Source: Nocardioides zeae
GTDB taxonomy: Bacteria > Actinomycetota > Actinomycetes > Propionibacteriales > Nocardioidaceae
Assembly (NCBI RefSeq): GCF_010686755.1
Contig: NZ_JAAGXA010000002.1
Span: 1-64,000 of the forward strand
Direction of reading: 5' to 3'
DNA: 64,000 nucleotides
In this document: positions 45,069 through 54,190 of the stretch, piece after piece
Layout of the letters: each line of letters starts with the position of its first letter
Numbering within the stretch: the stretch's first letter is position 1
Notes under the pieces: generated by a model
Database searches by the model: none
Told to the model about the DNA's origin: nothing
Seen by the model: the letters and a program-made list of their open reading frames with translations, nothing else
Program-made: the position numbers and the translations under genes

Positions 45069-46453
45069 GGCGCGGGCTCGCCGCCCGGGCCGTCGGCGCC
45101 GCGCTCGGCGCGGCGCTGGCCGCCGGTGCGCTCACCGGCTGCGGCATCCTCGACGACGGGATCTACGACGCCCCGCTGCCCGGCGGTGCCGATGTGGGCG
45201 ACCACCCCGTCACCCTCACCGTCGAGTTCACCGACGTGCTCGACCTCGTCCCGCAGTCGGCCGTCAAGGTGGACGAGGTGGCCGTCGGCCGGGTCACCGC
45301 CGTCCGGCTCGCGGACGACGGCCTCGGCGCCGAGGTCGACCTGCTCGTCAACGGCGACGTCGCGCTCCCCGTCGGCACGACCGCCCGGCTCCAGCAGACG
45401 TCGCTGCTCGGCGAGAAGTACGTCGCGCTCGTGCGCCCGGCGGGCTCGGGTGCGGGCTCGGGTGCGGGCTCGGGTGCGGGCTCGGGGGGCGGCCAGCTCG
45501 CCTCCGGCGCCACCATCGAGCGGGCCGACACCGACGAGGCGGCGCAGGTCGAGCAGGTGCTCGGTGCGCTGTCGATGGTGCTCAACGGCGGCGGGATCGC
45601 CCAGTTCCAGGAGATCTCCACGGAGCTGCAGGCCATCTCGGGCGACGACCCCGAGCGGGTGCGCACCTTCATCCAGCAGCTGGGGGGCTTCGTGTCCCAG
45701 CTCGACGCCCGCAAGGAGTCGATCACCGCGGCGATCGACTCGCTCGCCGACCTGTCGACGACCCTCGAGGCGGACGAGGACCGCATCACCACGGCGCTCG
45801 ACGGTCTCCACCCCGGCCTCGCGGCGCTGGAGGAGCAGCGTCCGCAGCTCGTCGCGATGCTGGAGGCGCTCGACAGCCTCTCCGACGTCGCGGTGGACAC
45901 GCTCGACGCCGCCCAGGAGGACATCGTCGCCGACCTGCAGACCCTCGCGCCGGTGCTCGAGCAGCTGGCCGCGGCCGGCCAGGACCTCCCCGACGCGCTG
46001 GGCCTGCTGCTCACCTACCCGTTCCCCGACGCGGTGACGGGCGCCATCCGGGGCGACTACCTCAACGTCTTCGTCACGACCGCGTTCACGAGCGTGCCGG
46101 AGGACTGCGACGCGATGGGCTGCGCGTGGCTGCAGCCGTCGCTCGAGGCCCCGGCACCGGACGGCGGCGCCGCGGGGCGCCCCTACCTGCTGCCCCCGAC
46201 GAGCTCGGCCACCCCCGGGCTGCCGTCGCCGACGGTGACCGTGCCGACGTCCGACGCCACGACCTCTCCGCCGTCGGGCTCTCCCTCGGCATCGCCCACC
46301 GCCTCGCCCTCCGCCCCCGCGACCGGACCCACGGGCTCGCCGACGGCGCCCGCGACGACCGGGCCCACCGGCGTACCCACCTCGCCGGACGGCGAGCCCA
46401 CCGGCGGACCGGCGCCGACGACCGCCCCCACGACGCCGAGGAGCGAGCCGTGA
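45065..46453 (+). CDS. mceE: Mce family lipoprotein MceE
   Basis: 462 aa. Lipoprotein signal with lipobox LTGC (Cys26), as is usual for the fifth Mce subunit. MCE domain with [19 protein letters not shown] and [15 protein letters not shown] Gly/Ser/Ala repeat (residues about 127-139) is encoded by a 12-bp tandem repeat right after the MCE domain. The C-terminal 90 residues are a Pro/Thr/Ser-rich tail. ATGA overlap with mceD. Confidence 0.93.
   Translation: MRRGLAARAVGAALGAALAAGALTGCGILDDGIYDAPLPGGADVGDHPVTLTVEFTDVLDLVPQSAVKVDEVAVGRVTAVRLADDGLGAEVDLLVNGDVALPVGTTARLQQTSLLGEKYVALVRPAGSGAGSGAGSGAGSGGGQLASGATIERADTDEAAQVEQVLGALSMVLNGGGIAQFQEISTELQAISGDDPERVRTFIQQLGGFVSQLDARKESITAAIDSLADLSTTLEADEDRITTALDGLHPGLAALEEQRPQLVAMLEALDSLSDVAVDTLDAAQEDIVADLQTLAPVLEQLAAAGQDLPDALGLLLTYPFPDAVTGAIRGDYLNVFVTTAFTSVPEDCDAMGCAWLQPSLEAPAPDGGAAGRPYLLPPTSSATPGLPSPTVTVPTSDATTSPPSGSPSASPTASPSAPATGPTGSPTAPATTGPTGVPTSPDGEPTGGPAPTTAPTTPRSEP
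45443..45478 (+). repeat. 12-bp tandem repeat inside mceE
   Basis: Three exact GGCTCGGGTGCG units and a partial fourth encode a Gly-Ser-Gly-Ala repeat just after the MCE domain. In-frame expansion or contraction is possible. Confidence 0.8.
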
Positions 46454-47658
46454 TCACCACTGCCGTGAAGGTGAAGGTCGTCGCCTTCGTCGTGCTGGGG
46501 CTGCTGGCGACGGGCTACCTGCTGCGCACCTACGTCGGGATCGACCCGCTCCGCGACGACACGCGGGTGACGATCGAGCTGAGCGACGCCTCCGGGCTGT
46601 TCGAGGGCAGCGAGGTGACCTACCGCGGCGTGTCGGTCGGGACCGTCGACGCGCTCGAGGTGACGGACACCGGCACCGACGTGCGGATCGTGCTGGACGC
46701 GGACGCGCCCGCCATCCCCGCCGACGTCGACGTCACCGTGGCGAACCGGTCGGCGATCGGCGAGCAGTACCTCGACCTCGTGCCGGCCGGCTCCGCCGAC
46801 CGGGCCGTGCTCGCGGACGGCGACCGCGTGGTCGCCGCCGACGCGACCGTGCCGCCCGCCTTCGACGCCGTGCTCCGCTCGGGCCGCGACTTCGTCGCCT
46901 CGGTGCCGGAGGACGCGCTGCGGACCGTCGTCGACGAGACCTACCTGGCGGCCCGCGGGGTCTCCCCCGACGTCGCCCGGCTCGTGGAGACGTCGCTCGC
47001 CTGGGCCCGCACGGCCGACGCGAACTTCCTCGTCACGACGCGGCTGATCGAGAGCTCGGCGACCGTGCTGGACCGCCAGCTCGACTCCGCCGACGCGATC
47101 CGGTCGTTCAGCGGCGACCTCGAGCTGCTCGCCGCCACCCTCCGCGACTCCGACGGCGACCTCCGCGCCCTCATCGGGGCGACCCCGCAGGCCGCCCTCC
47201 AGCTGCGGGACCTCGTCGCCGAGGTGGGTCGTCCGCTCGGTCTGCTGCTCACCAACCTGGTGACGCCGGCCCAGGTGTTCGGCGTCAACAGCGCCGGCGT
47301 GGAGGACCTGATGATCCGCCTGCCCGACGCCGTGAGCGCCGGCTGGGCAGTGACGAGCACCGGCAGCCTCAACCTGTCGCTCGTGCCCAACTTCGCGAAC
47401 CCGCTGCCCTGCACGACGGGGTACGAGGGCACGCCCCGCCGCGCCGGCGACGCCACCGGGGGCGGCGCGTTCGACACCGACGCCGGCTGCACGCTGACCA
47501 GCGGCCCGTCCAACGTCCGCGGCCCCGGCGCGGTGCCCAGCAACCTGGACGACCTCGCCGTGCCGGTGGACCCCGGTACGGCGCGCCCCACCGGAGGCGC
47601 ACCCGTCGTGATCCGCGACGCCACCAGCCTGGAGGACCTCATGGGAGGAATCGGATGA
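46450..47658 (+). CDS. mceF: Mce family protein MceF
   Basis: 402 aa, GTG overlapping mceE stop (GTGA). Anchor VVAFVVLGLLATGYLLRTYV, MCE domain with SGLFEGSEVTYRGVSVGTVD and ANRSAIGEQYLDLVP. The helical part is followed by a C-terminal domain with CTTGYEGTPRR, typical of the sixth subunit. Completes the MceA-F hexamer. Confidence 0.93.
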   Translation: MITTAVKVKVVAFVVLGLLATGYLLRTYVGIDPLRDDTRVTIELSDASGLFEGSEVTYRGVSVGTVDALEVTDTGTDVRIVLDADAPAIPADVDVTVANRSAIGEQYLDLVPAGSADRAVLADGDRVVAADATVPPAFDAVLRSGRDFVASVPEDALRTVVDETYLAARGVSPDVARLVETSLAWARTADANFLVTTRLIESSATVLDRQLDSADAIRSFSGDLELLAATLRDSDGDLRALIGATPQAALQLRDLVAEVGRPLGLLLTNLVTPAQVFGVNSAGVEDLMIRLPDAVSAGWAVTSTGSLNLSLVPNFANPLPCTTGYEGTPRRAGDATGGGAFDTDAGCTLTSGPSNVRGPGAVPSNLDDLAVPVDPGTARPTGGAPVVIRDATSLEDLMGGIG

Positions 47659-48269
47659 CGCTCGACACGCGCACGGAGCAGGAGGCCGAGCCGGGGACGG
47701 CCGCGGAGCCTGCAGCCACGGCTGCGGGTTCGCCGCCCTCCGGGGACGCGGCGCGCACGCGGCGGCAGCGGCTGCGCGCCGGGCTGCCCTGGCTGGTGCT
47801 CGTCGTGGCCGTCGTGGTCGCCGCCCTCGGCGGTCGGTCGTGGTGGCTGGCCGAGCACGACGACGGTCTGCACCGGGCGGCCGAGCGCGACGCCGTGCTC
47901 GTCGCCGCCCGCACCCACGTCGCGACCCTGACCACCATGGACAGCCGGGACGTCGCCGGCGGCCTCGAGGCATGGGGCGCGGCGACGACCGGGATGCTCC
48001 ACGACCAGATGACGGACGTCGACGACGGCAGCCGCGGGATGCTCGGCGAGCTCGGCACGACGTCGGTGGGACGCGTCGTCGACGCGGCGGTGCTGGAGCT
48101 GGACGGCGCGACGGCGACCGTGCTCGTCTCGGTCGAGGTGACCGTCACGGAGAACGACGACGCCGGGGCCGAGCCCACCGTCAAGCGCAACCGCTTCGCC
48201 GCCGACCTCCGCGAGGTGGACGGCGCCTGGCTGCTGGAGAACCTCCAGCAGGTGGCGGTGACGCTGTGA
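47655..48269 (+). CDS. Mce-associated membrane protein (Mas1)
   Basis: 204 aa. Cytoplasmic Ala/Glu/Pro-rich N-terminus, one helix (LPWLVLVVAVVVAALGGRSWW), then an outer NTF2-like domain with LTTMDSRDVAGGLEAWGAAT and a TATVLVSVEVTVTEND strand. Mce-associated proteins commonly end mce operons and help stabilise the importer. ATGA overlap with mceF. Confidence 0.87.
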   Translation: MTLDTRTEQEAEPGTAAEPAATAAGSPPSGDAARTRRQRLRAGLPWLVLVVAVVVAALGGRSWWLAEHDDGLHRAAERDAVLVAARTHVATLTTMDSRDVAGGLEAWGAATTGMLHDQMTDVDDGSRGMLGELGTTSVGRVVDAAVLELDGATATVLVSVEVTVTENDDAGAEPTVKRNRFAADLREVDGAWLLENLQQVAVTL

Positions 48270-48787
48270 GCGCCGCGACGATCGGGAAGCGCCTGGCGCT
48301 GCTCGGGCCGTGGGTGGCGGCGGCGTTGCTCGTCGCGTTCGGCGTCCACGCCTTCACGCAGGCCGACGGCCTGCGCTCGACCCCGGCCGCCGAGAACCAC
48401 GCCCTCGTCGACGCCACGGGCACGGCGGAGGTCCAGGCCGCGGCGACGCAGACGCTGACGCGGGTGCTCAGCTACGACCACGCGGCGCCCGAGGCCACGA
48501 CCGCTGCCGCGGACGAGCTGCTCCGGGGCGCGGCGCGCGAGGAGTTCGACGTGCTCTACGCCGGCCTCGCCGAGCGCGCCGGCGAGCAGGAGCTCGTGCT
48601 GACCGCCCGCGTGTCGTCGGTCGCGGTGCAGGAGCTCACGGACGACAGCGCGCAGGTGCTCGTCTTCCTCGACCAGACCAGCCAGCGGGCCGGCGACGCC
48701 GAGACCAGTGTCTCGGCAGCCCAGCTCTCCGTGGGTCTGGAGCGTGACGGGTCCGGCTGGACCGTCACGGACCTCACGCCGCTCTGA
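48266..48787 (+). CDS. Mce-associated membrane protein (Mas2)
   Basis: 173 aa, GTG overlapping the previous stop (GTGA). Single N-terminal helix (LGPWVAAALLVAFGVHAF) and an NTF2-like outer domain with TQTLTRVLSYDHAAPEATTA and ELTDDSAQVLVFLDQTSQR. Last gene of the operon; a strong hairpin follows within 20 bases. Confidence 0.85.
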   Translation: MSAATIGKRLALLGPWVAAALLVAFGVHAFTQADGLRSTPAAENHALVDATGTAEVQAAATQTLTRVLSYDHAAPEATTAAADELLRGAAREEFDVLYAGLAERAGEQELVLTARVSSVAVQELTDDSAQVLVFLDQTSQRAGDAETSVSAAQLSVGLERDGSGWTVTDLTPL

Positions 48788-48805
48788 GCGGCGCGTCCCC
48801 GAGAC

Positions 48806-48832
48806 CCTGACCCGCGCGGGGGGCGGGTCAGG
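48806..48832. terminator. Bidirectional hairpin at the end of the mce operon
   Basis: CCTGACCCGC (48806-48815) pairs perfectly with GCGGGTCAGG (48823-48832) around a seven-base loop. It overlaps the stop codon of the convergent minus-strand gene, so it may serve both directions. Confidence 0.65.
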
Positions 48833-49433
48833 CGAGCGCGCCGGCCAGCTCGAGGTGGCCGGCGTGCTCGAGCTGCTCCGACATGAGGAGCACCCGCTCG
48901 ACCTCCGGGCTCGGTCCGGGCTCGGCGCGACCCGCTGCGACGACCCGGGCGAACGCGGCAGCGCGGAGGAGCACGTCGGCGAACTCACGCTCGACGATGC
49001 CGCGCAGCACGTCGTCGATCATGCGGCGCAGCTCGTCGGGACCGGGCGGCTCGGCGACTCCCGCCACCACGCGGGCGACCGGGGCCAGGCGGCGCCCCGC
49101 CTCGAACTGGCGCGCCGCCTCGTGCGGGTCGGCGTGCACCCAGGCGCGCAGCACGTAGAGCCGCCACAAGCACCCCGACAAGGTGTCGGCCGGGGCCCCG
49201 GACCACAGCTCCGCGAGGGTCTCGAGGCCCTCGGTCTCCGCCAGCCCCACGACCCGCTCGGCGAGCGCGGCGGTCTCCCCCTCCCCCGCGCGCGGCCCCC
49301 GCACGAGGGCGGTCGCGGCCCGCTCGGCGGCGGCGCCGAGCTGCGCGGGGTCGACGCCCCCGGTACGGGCCTCGAAGAAGGCGGACCCGGGACGCGTCGG
49401 ACGGTGGTGGCGAGGCGTGGTCGATTCAGGCAT
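48828..49433 (-). CDS. Conserved hypothetical protein
   Basis: 201 aa, ATG. Soluble, Ala/Glu/Arg-rich and predicted mostly helical: AERVVGLAETEGLETLAELW, LWRLYVLRAWVHADPHEAARQFEAG (first 20 residues shown here as LWRLYVLRAWVHADPHEAAR), PDELRRMIDDVLRGIVEREF. I do not recognise the family. It follows HrpA on the same strand, separated by repeat copy 4. Confidence 0.7.
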   Translation of the reverse strand: MPESTTPRHHRPTRPGSAFFEARTGGVDPAQLGAAAERAATALVRGPRAGEGETAALAERVVGLAETEGLETLAELWSGAPADTLSGCLWRLYVLRAWVHADPHEAARQFEAGRRLAPVARVVAGVAEPPGPDELRRMIDDVLRGIVEREFADVLLRAAAFARVVAAGRAEPGPSPEVERVLLMSEQLEHAGHLELAGALA

Positions 49434-49470
49434 CGCCGTCGAGGTTACGCCCCGGCGCGTGAGGGGTCGT

Positions 49471-49752
49471 GCGCCGAGTTGTCATGTACGGCGCGGCGCG
49501 CGGCTCCCGGGACAAAGAAAACGCGGACGCGCTCCCGGAGGGGACAAAGAAAACGCGGATCCCTGGTCCCGACACGCCGAGGCCCGAGCCCGTCCGGTCC
49601 GCGTTTTCCTTCCCCGGCGCCAGCAGACGGCGCACTTTCCTCCACCCGGGCCAGGCCGACACCAGCCGGGGGCCACACCGGCGCCGTACTCCACCTCGTG
49701 CAGGTCGTCCCAGCTCGACGCGTCCACCGCGCCGTACATGACAACTCGGCGC
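49471..49752 (-). repeat. Intergenic repeat family, copy 4: 282-bp element with 26-bp terminal inverted repeats
   Basis: Positions 49471-49496 (GCGCCGAGTTGTCATGTACG then GCGCGG) and 49727-49752 are exact 26-bp inverted repeats. Inside: GACAAAGAAAACGCGGAC (49511-49528), GACAAAGAAAACGCGGAT (49543-49560), CGACACGCCGAGG (49570-49582), GTCCGCGTTTTCCTTCCCC (49597-49615), GCGCACTTTCCT (49630-49641). Fills most of the 327-base gap between the hrpA stop and the next minus-strand start. No coding frame inside. Length, ends and inner order match copy 3. Confidence 0.88.
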
Positions 49753-49760
49753 GACCGACC

Positions 49761-52700
49761 TCAGCCCGCCAGCGCCTTGCGGATGCGGGCGTCGCTGACG
49801 GCGACGGCGGTGCCGAGCTGCTGGGCCCAGAGGGACACGCGGTACTCCTCGAGCAACCACCGCACCGTCCGCAGCGACGCGCCGGGGGGCCGGCCGGGCG
49901 GGAGCGCCGCGACCTGGTGGGCCCACGAGCCCTGCAGGTCGACGATCTGCCCCATGAGCTGACGGTCCTTCTGCACCGCGGGCACCCCGCCGGTGACGAG
50001 CCGCTGGTGCCGCTCCTCCATGGCGCGCAGGTAGGTCGGGTACCGCCGCAGCTGCGCCGGCCCCGCCTCCGCCACGAACCCGACGTGCACGAGCCCCGCG
50101 AGCTGCTCCTTGAGGTCGGTGAGCGCGTCGAGCAGGTGCATCTCGGCGCGGCCGGTCAGCCGCTTGTCCACCGCCCGGTGCGCCGCCAGCGCCCGCACGA
50201 CGTCGCCGACGACGCTGCGCACCCGCGCCTCGAGATCGCCGCGGACCACTCCGAGCAAGGCGTCGAAGGCACGCTCGTCCCGCACCGCCGGCCGCGCGTC
50301 GACGGCCTCGGTCACGACGGCGGTGCGGCAGTCCTCGAGCAGGTCGGGGATGGAGGGGTACGGCGAGCCCACCAGCCCCAGCTTGTCCGTCGTGCTCAAC
50401 GAGTCCGCCACCCGCTTGAGCAGGCCCGGCTGCTCGGCCGCGAGCGCCAGCAGGAGCAGGCGCCGCACGCCGAGCCGGTGCCGCGCCTCCTGCTCGTCCT
50501 TCGAGCCGACGACGCGCAGCGCGACGCTCGCGCCCTCGTCGTCGAGCGTCGGGAAGCCCCGCACCTCGTGTCCCGCCCGCTGCTGCGTGAACGACGCCTC
50601 GATCGTGCCGAAGACCCAGCTCGTCGCACCGGTGACCGTCTGCCCGGCGTCGGCGGCGACGTCGGCGATCGCCTGCTCCAACGACGGCCGCAGCGGCTCG
50701 GCCAGCGTCACCAGGTCCTTGCCGCGTGCCACCTCCCCACCGTCGGGGTCGACGACGCGGAAGGTCGGACGCAGGTGCGGCGCCACCTTCGACCAGTCCC
50801 ACGCGTCCCGCGGCACGATGGCGCCCGAGGCGTGCCGGGCGTACCGCTCCAGCGCGTCCAGCAGCGGCTCCTCCCCCGGCGGCGTCTCCGCCAGGAAGCG
50901 CCGCGCGTGGTCGGGCGCCGGCACGAGCGACGTGCGCAGGTGCTTGGGCAGCGACCGGATCAGGGCCGTCACGAGCTCCTCGCGCAACCCGGGCACGTTC
51001 CACGAGAAGTCCCCGGGCTCGAGCTGGTTGAGCGACGCCAGCGGTACGTCGATGGTGAGCCCGTCGTCGGCCGCTCCGGGCTCGAAGTGGTAGCTGATGG
51101 GGAAGGTCAGGTGCCCGCCGCCCGCGCCGGTGGCGCGCCACTCCTCCGGGTAGTCCTGGGCCTGGATCTCGGCTGCGGTGTCGTGGGTGAGCATCGACGG
51201 GTCGAAGACGAGGAGGTCGGGACGCTTCTGGCGCTCGCGCTTCCACCACTGGTCGAAGTGCGCGGCGCTGACGACGCTCGCGGGCACGCGCGCGTCGTAG
51301 AAGTCGAAGAGGGTGTGCTCGTCGACGACGATGTCGCGGCGGCGGGCCCGGTGCTCGAGCGCCTCCGCCTCCTCGAGCAGCCGCTGGTTCTCGGCCAGGA
51401 AGCGGTGCCGGCCGGTCTCGGCGGCGCCCCACTCCCCGTGCACGAGGGCGTGGCGGAGGAACAGCTCGCGGGCGAGCTCGGGGTCGACCCGACCGAGCTG
51501 CACGGTGCGGTCGGCGGCGAGCGGCACGCCGTACAGGGTCACCCGCTCGTTCGCGACCGCGCTGCCGCGCTTCTTCGACCAGCGCGGCTCGGCGTAGGTG
51601 CGCTTCACGAGGTGCGCGCCGAGGCGCTCGGCCCACAACGGGTCGATGCCGGCGACCTGGCGCGCCCAGAGCCGTCCGGTCTCGACGAGCTCGGCGGCCA
51701 TGACGAACTGCGGGTTGCGGCCCTTGAGCACGCTGCCGGGGAAGATCGCGAAGCGGGTGGAGCGGGCGCCGAGGTACTCCCGCGCGCCCGGGCGGCGCCC
51801 CTTGGTCCGCGACGCCTCCTTGTCGCGCTCCTCGAGCAGACCGATCTGCGAGAGCAGGCCTGACAGCAACGCCTGGTGGATCCCGTCGGCGTCGGGCTGG
51901 TCGGCGGGCTGCCCGATCTCGACGCCCATCTCCTTGCAGACCTGGCGCAGCTGGGACTCGAAGTCCTGCCACTCCCGCACCCGCACGTAGTTGAGGAACT
52001 CCGCCTTGCACATCCGGCGGAAGGCGCTGCCGGAGAGGTCGCGCTGCTGCTCCTTCAAGTGGCGCCACAGCTGCAGCCACGTGAGGAAGTCGCCCGACTC
52101 GTGCTTGAACCGGGCGTGGGCCTGGTCGGCCTGCGCCTGCTGCTCGGCGGGGCGCTCGCGCGGGTCCTGCAGGCTGAGCGCGGCGGCGATGACGATGACC
52201 TCGCGCACGCAGCCGCGCTGCTCGGCCTCGAGGATCATCCGCGCGAGGCGCGGGTCGATCGGCAGGCGCGCGAGCCGGCGACCGACGTCGGTGAGCCGGC
52301 CCTCGCCCAGCGCGCCGAGCTCCTCCAGGAGCTGAGTGCCGGCGGTGATGTTGCGCTTGTCGGGCGGCTCGACGAACGGGAACCGACCGATCTCGCCGAG
52401 GCCGAGGCTCGTCATCTGGAGGATGACGCTCGCGAGGTTGGTGCGGAGGATCTCGGGGTCGGTGAACTCGGGTCGGCTCTCGAAGTCCTCCTCCGAGTAG
52501 AGCCGGATCGCGATGCCCTCCGCGACACGGCCGCACCGGCCGGAGCGTTGGTTGGCGCTCGCCTGGCTGATGGGCTCGATCGGCAGGCGCTGCACCTTGG
52601 TGCGGGCCGAGTAGCGCGAGATGCGGGCGACGCCGGAGTCGACGACGTACCGGATGCCCGGCACCGTCAGCGACGTCTCCGCGACGTTGGTCGCCAGCAC

Positions 52701-53633
52701 GATGCGGCGCCGCGAGCCGGTCGGCTTGAAGACCCGGTGCTGCTCCGTGGCGGAGAGGCGGGAGTAGAGCGGGAGCACGTCGATGCCCCGCGGCCCCTGC
52801 ACCTTCGCCAGGTCGCCGAGGGCCTCCGCGGTGTCGCGGATCTCGCGCTCGCCGGGCAGGAAGACGAGCACGTCGCCGGGGCCCTCGCCCGAGAGCTCCT
52901 TGACCGCGTCGACGATCGCCTCGGTCTGGTCGCGCACGACGGCCTCGCCGTCCTCGTCCTCCTCGGGCAGCTCGATGAGGGGGCGGTAGCGCACCTCCAC
53001 CGGGAACGTGCGGCCCGACACCTCGATGATCGGCGCGGGCTTCCCGTGACGGTCGGCGAAGTGCGCCGCGAACCGCTCCGGGTCGATCGTCGCCGAGGTG
53101 ATGACGAGCTTCAGGTCGGGCCGCCGCGGCAGGAGCCGCCGCAGGTAGCCGAGCAGGAAGTCGATGTTGAGGCTCCGCTCGTGGGCCTCGTCGATGATGA
53201 TCGTGTCGTAGCGACGCAGGTCGCGGTCGCGCTGCAGCTCCGCGAGCAGGATGCCGTCCGTCATCAGCTTCACCCGGCTGCTGCGCGACGTCTTGTCCGT
53301 GAACCGCACCTGGTAGCCGACGAGGTCACCCAGCTCGGTCGCCGTCTCCTCGGCGATGCGCTCCGCGACCGAGCGGGCGGCGATGCGGCGGGGCTGGGTG
53401 TGGCCGATGAGGCCGCCGCGGCGGCGCACCTTGCCGTCCCGACCCGTGTGCTCGGTGACCTGGCCGCGGCCGAGCTCGAGGCAGATCTTCGGCAGCTGGG
53501 TGGTCTTCCCCGACCCGGTCTCGCCGGCGACGATGACGACCTGGTGGTCGCGGATGGCGGCCGCGATGTCGTCGCGGCGGGCCGAGACCGGCAGCTGGGG
53601 TGGGTAGTCGATGCGCACAGCGCCGACCATCAT
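49761..53633 (-). CDS. hrpA: ATP-dependent RNA helicase HrpA
   Basis: 1290 aa DEAH-box helicase. Walker A GETGSGKTTQLPK (37 onward), IIIDEAHERSLN, SATI motif in VITSATIDPERF, helicase C-terminal motifs NVAETSLTVPGIRYVVDSG and SANQRSGRCGR, then HA2, OB-fold and the long DUF3418 C-terminus of HrpA. Acts on RNA, in other bacteria in resolving stalled ribosomes and mRNA processing. Start is the first of two adjacent ATGs after CTGGGGG. Confidence 0.96.
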   Translation of the reverse strand: MMVGAVRIDYPPQLPVSARRDDIAAAIRDHQVVIVAGETGSGKTTQLPKICLELGRGQVTEHTGRDGKVRRRGGLIGHTQPRRIAARSVAERIAEETATELGDLVGYQVRFTDKTSRSSRVKLMTDGILLAELQRDRDLRRYDTIIIDEAHERSLNIDFLLGYLRRLLPRRPDLKLVITSATIDPERFAAHFADRHGKPAPIIEVSGRTFPVEVRYRPLIELPEEDEDGEAVVRDQTEAIVDAVKELSGEGPGDVLVFLPGEREIRDTAEALGDLAKVQGPRGIDVLPLYSRLSATEQHRVFKPTGSRRRIVLATNVAETSLTVPGIRYVVDSGVARISRYSARTKVQRLPIEPISQASANQRSGRCGRVAEGIAIRLYSEEDFESRPEFTDPEILRTNLASVILQMTSLGLGEIGRFPFVEPPDKRNITAGTQLLEELGALGEGRLTDVGRRLARLPIDPRLARMILEAEQRGCVREVIVIAAALSLQDPRERPAEQQAQADQAHARFKHESGDFLTWLQLWRHLKEQQRDLSGSAFRRMCKAEFLNYVRVREWQDFESQLRQVCKEMGVEIGQPADQPDADGIHQALLSGLLSQIGLLEERDKEASRTKGRRPGAREYLGARSTRFAIFPGSVLKGRNPQFVMAAELVETGRLWARQVAGIDPLWAERLGAHLVKRTYAEPRWSKKRGSAVANERVTLYGVPLAADRTVQLGRVDPELARELFLRHALVHGEWGAAETGRHRFLAENQRLLEEAEALEHRARRRDIVVDEHTLFDFYDARVPASVVSAAHFDQWWKRERQKRPDLLVFDPSMLTHDTAAEIQAQDYPEEWRATGAGGGHLTFPISYHFEPGAADDGLTIDVPLASLNQLEPGDFSWNVPGLREELVTALIRSLPKHLRTSLVPAPDHARRFLAETPPGEEPLLDALERYARHASGAIVPRDAWDWSKVAPHLRPTFRVVDPDGGEVARGKDLVTLAEPLRPSLEQAIADVAADAGQTVTGATSWVFGTIEASFTQQRAGHEVRGFPTLDDEGASVALRVVGSKDEQEARHRLGVRRLLLLALAAEQPGLLKRVADSLSTTDKLGLVGSPYPSIPDLLEDCRTAVVTEAVDARPAVRDERAFDALLGVVRGDLEARVRSVVGDVVRALAAHRAVDKRLTGRAEMHLLDALTDLKEQLAGLVHVGFVAEAGPAQLRRYPTYLRAMEERHQRLVTGGVPAVQKDRQLMGQIVDLQGSWAHQVAALPPGRPPGASLRTVRWLLEEYRVSLWAQQLGTAVAVSDARIRKALAG

Positions 53634-53663
53634 CCCCCAGGGCCCCAGGCCGCCGCGAACCGA

Positions 53664-54071
53664 TTAGCCGGAGAGCCCCGGCACCTGCCCCTGCTGCCCC
53701 TGACCCGGCTGCCCCTGACCCGGCTGCCCCTGACCCGGCTGCCCCTGACCCGGCTGCCCCTGACCCGGCGCGAACCCGCCTCCCGGCCCGCCCGCCCCGC
53801 CGAACCCGCCGGACCCACCGGGCCCGCCGTCGTCCGCCGCGGACCCGCTGCTGAGCGCGCCGATCGCGAGCGCGCCCCCGGCCCCCAGCACGAGGGAGGC
53901 GAGGGCGACGCCGGCCGTGGCGACCAGGCCCAGCCGCCGGGGGTCGCGCGCCGCGGAGGGCGCGGGCACCGGCGGCACCGGCGGCACCGGCGGGTACGGC
54001 GAGGGCTGCGGGCCCGGCGGGGGCGGGGTGGCGGCGTACGGGGGCGGGGCGGGGCGCTGCTGGTCGTCCAT
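53664..54071 (-). CDS. Small membrane protein with Gln/Gly/Pro repeats
   Basis: 135 aa. Pro-rich N-terminus (PPPYAATPPPPGPQPSPYPP), one helix (LGLVATAGVALASLVLGAGG), then Gly-rich sequence and five to six GQGQP repeats to the C-terminus. The repeat is encoded by perfect 15-bp tandem copies. Divergent from the two-component system at 54191 with candidate response-regulator sites in between, so it may be a target of that system. Function unknown. Confidence 0.75.
   Translation of the reverse strand: MDDQQRPAPPPYAATPPPPGPQPSPYPPVPPVPPVPAPSAARDPRRLGLVATAGVALASLVLGAGGALAIGALSSGSAADDGGPGGSGGFGGAGGPGGGFAPGQGQPGQGQPGQGQPGQGQPGQGQQGQVPGLSG
53701..53760 (-). repeat. 15-bp tandem repeat in the GQGQP protein gene
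   Basis: Four exact copies of TGACCCGGCTGCCCC with partial flanking units encode the Gly-Gln-Gly-Gln-Pro repeat. Copy-number change would keep the frame. Confidence 0.9.
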
Positions 54072-54092
54072 GCCGACGACGGTGCGGACCGT

Positions 54093-54128
54093 GGCTGTGC
54101 TGCGGCTGTGCGTCCCCGCAGGACGCAC
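54093..54128. promoter_or_regulatory. Direct-repeat and palindrome sites between the GQGQP gene and the two-component system
   Basis: GGCTGTGC occurs at 54093-54100 and 54104-54111, an 11-base period like OmpR/PhoB-type binding sites. It overlaps the palindrome GTGCGTCC (54108-54115) CCGCA GGACGCAC (54121-54128). Located between divergent starts at 54071 and 54191. Confidence 0.45.
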
Positions 54129-54190
54129 TGTGGACCCACCCACAGGCGACGCACAGCAAACTCACACGTTCGTCCGGCAGGGTCGACCTC

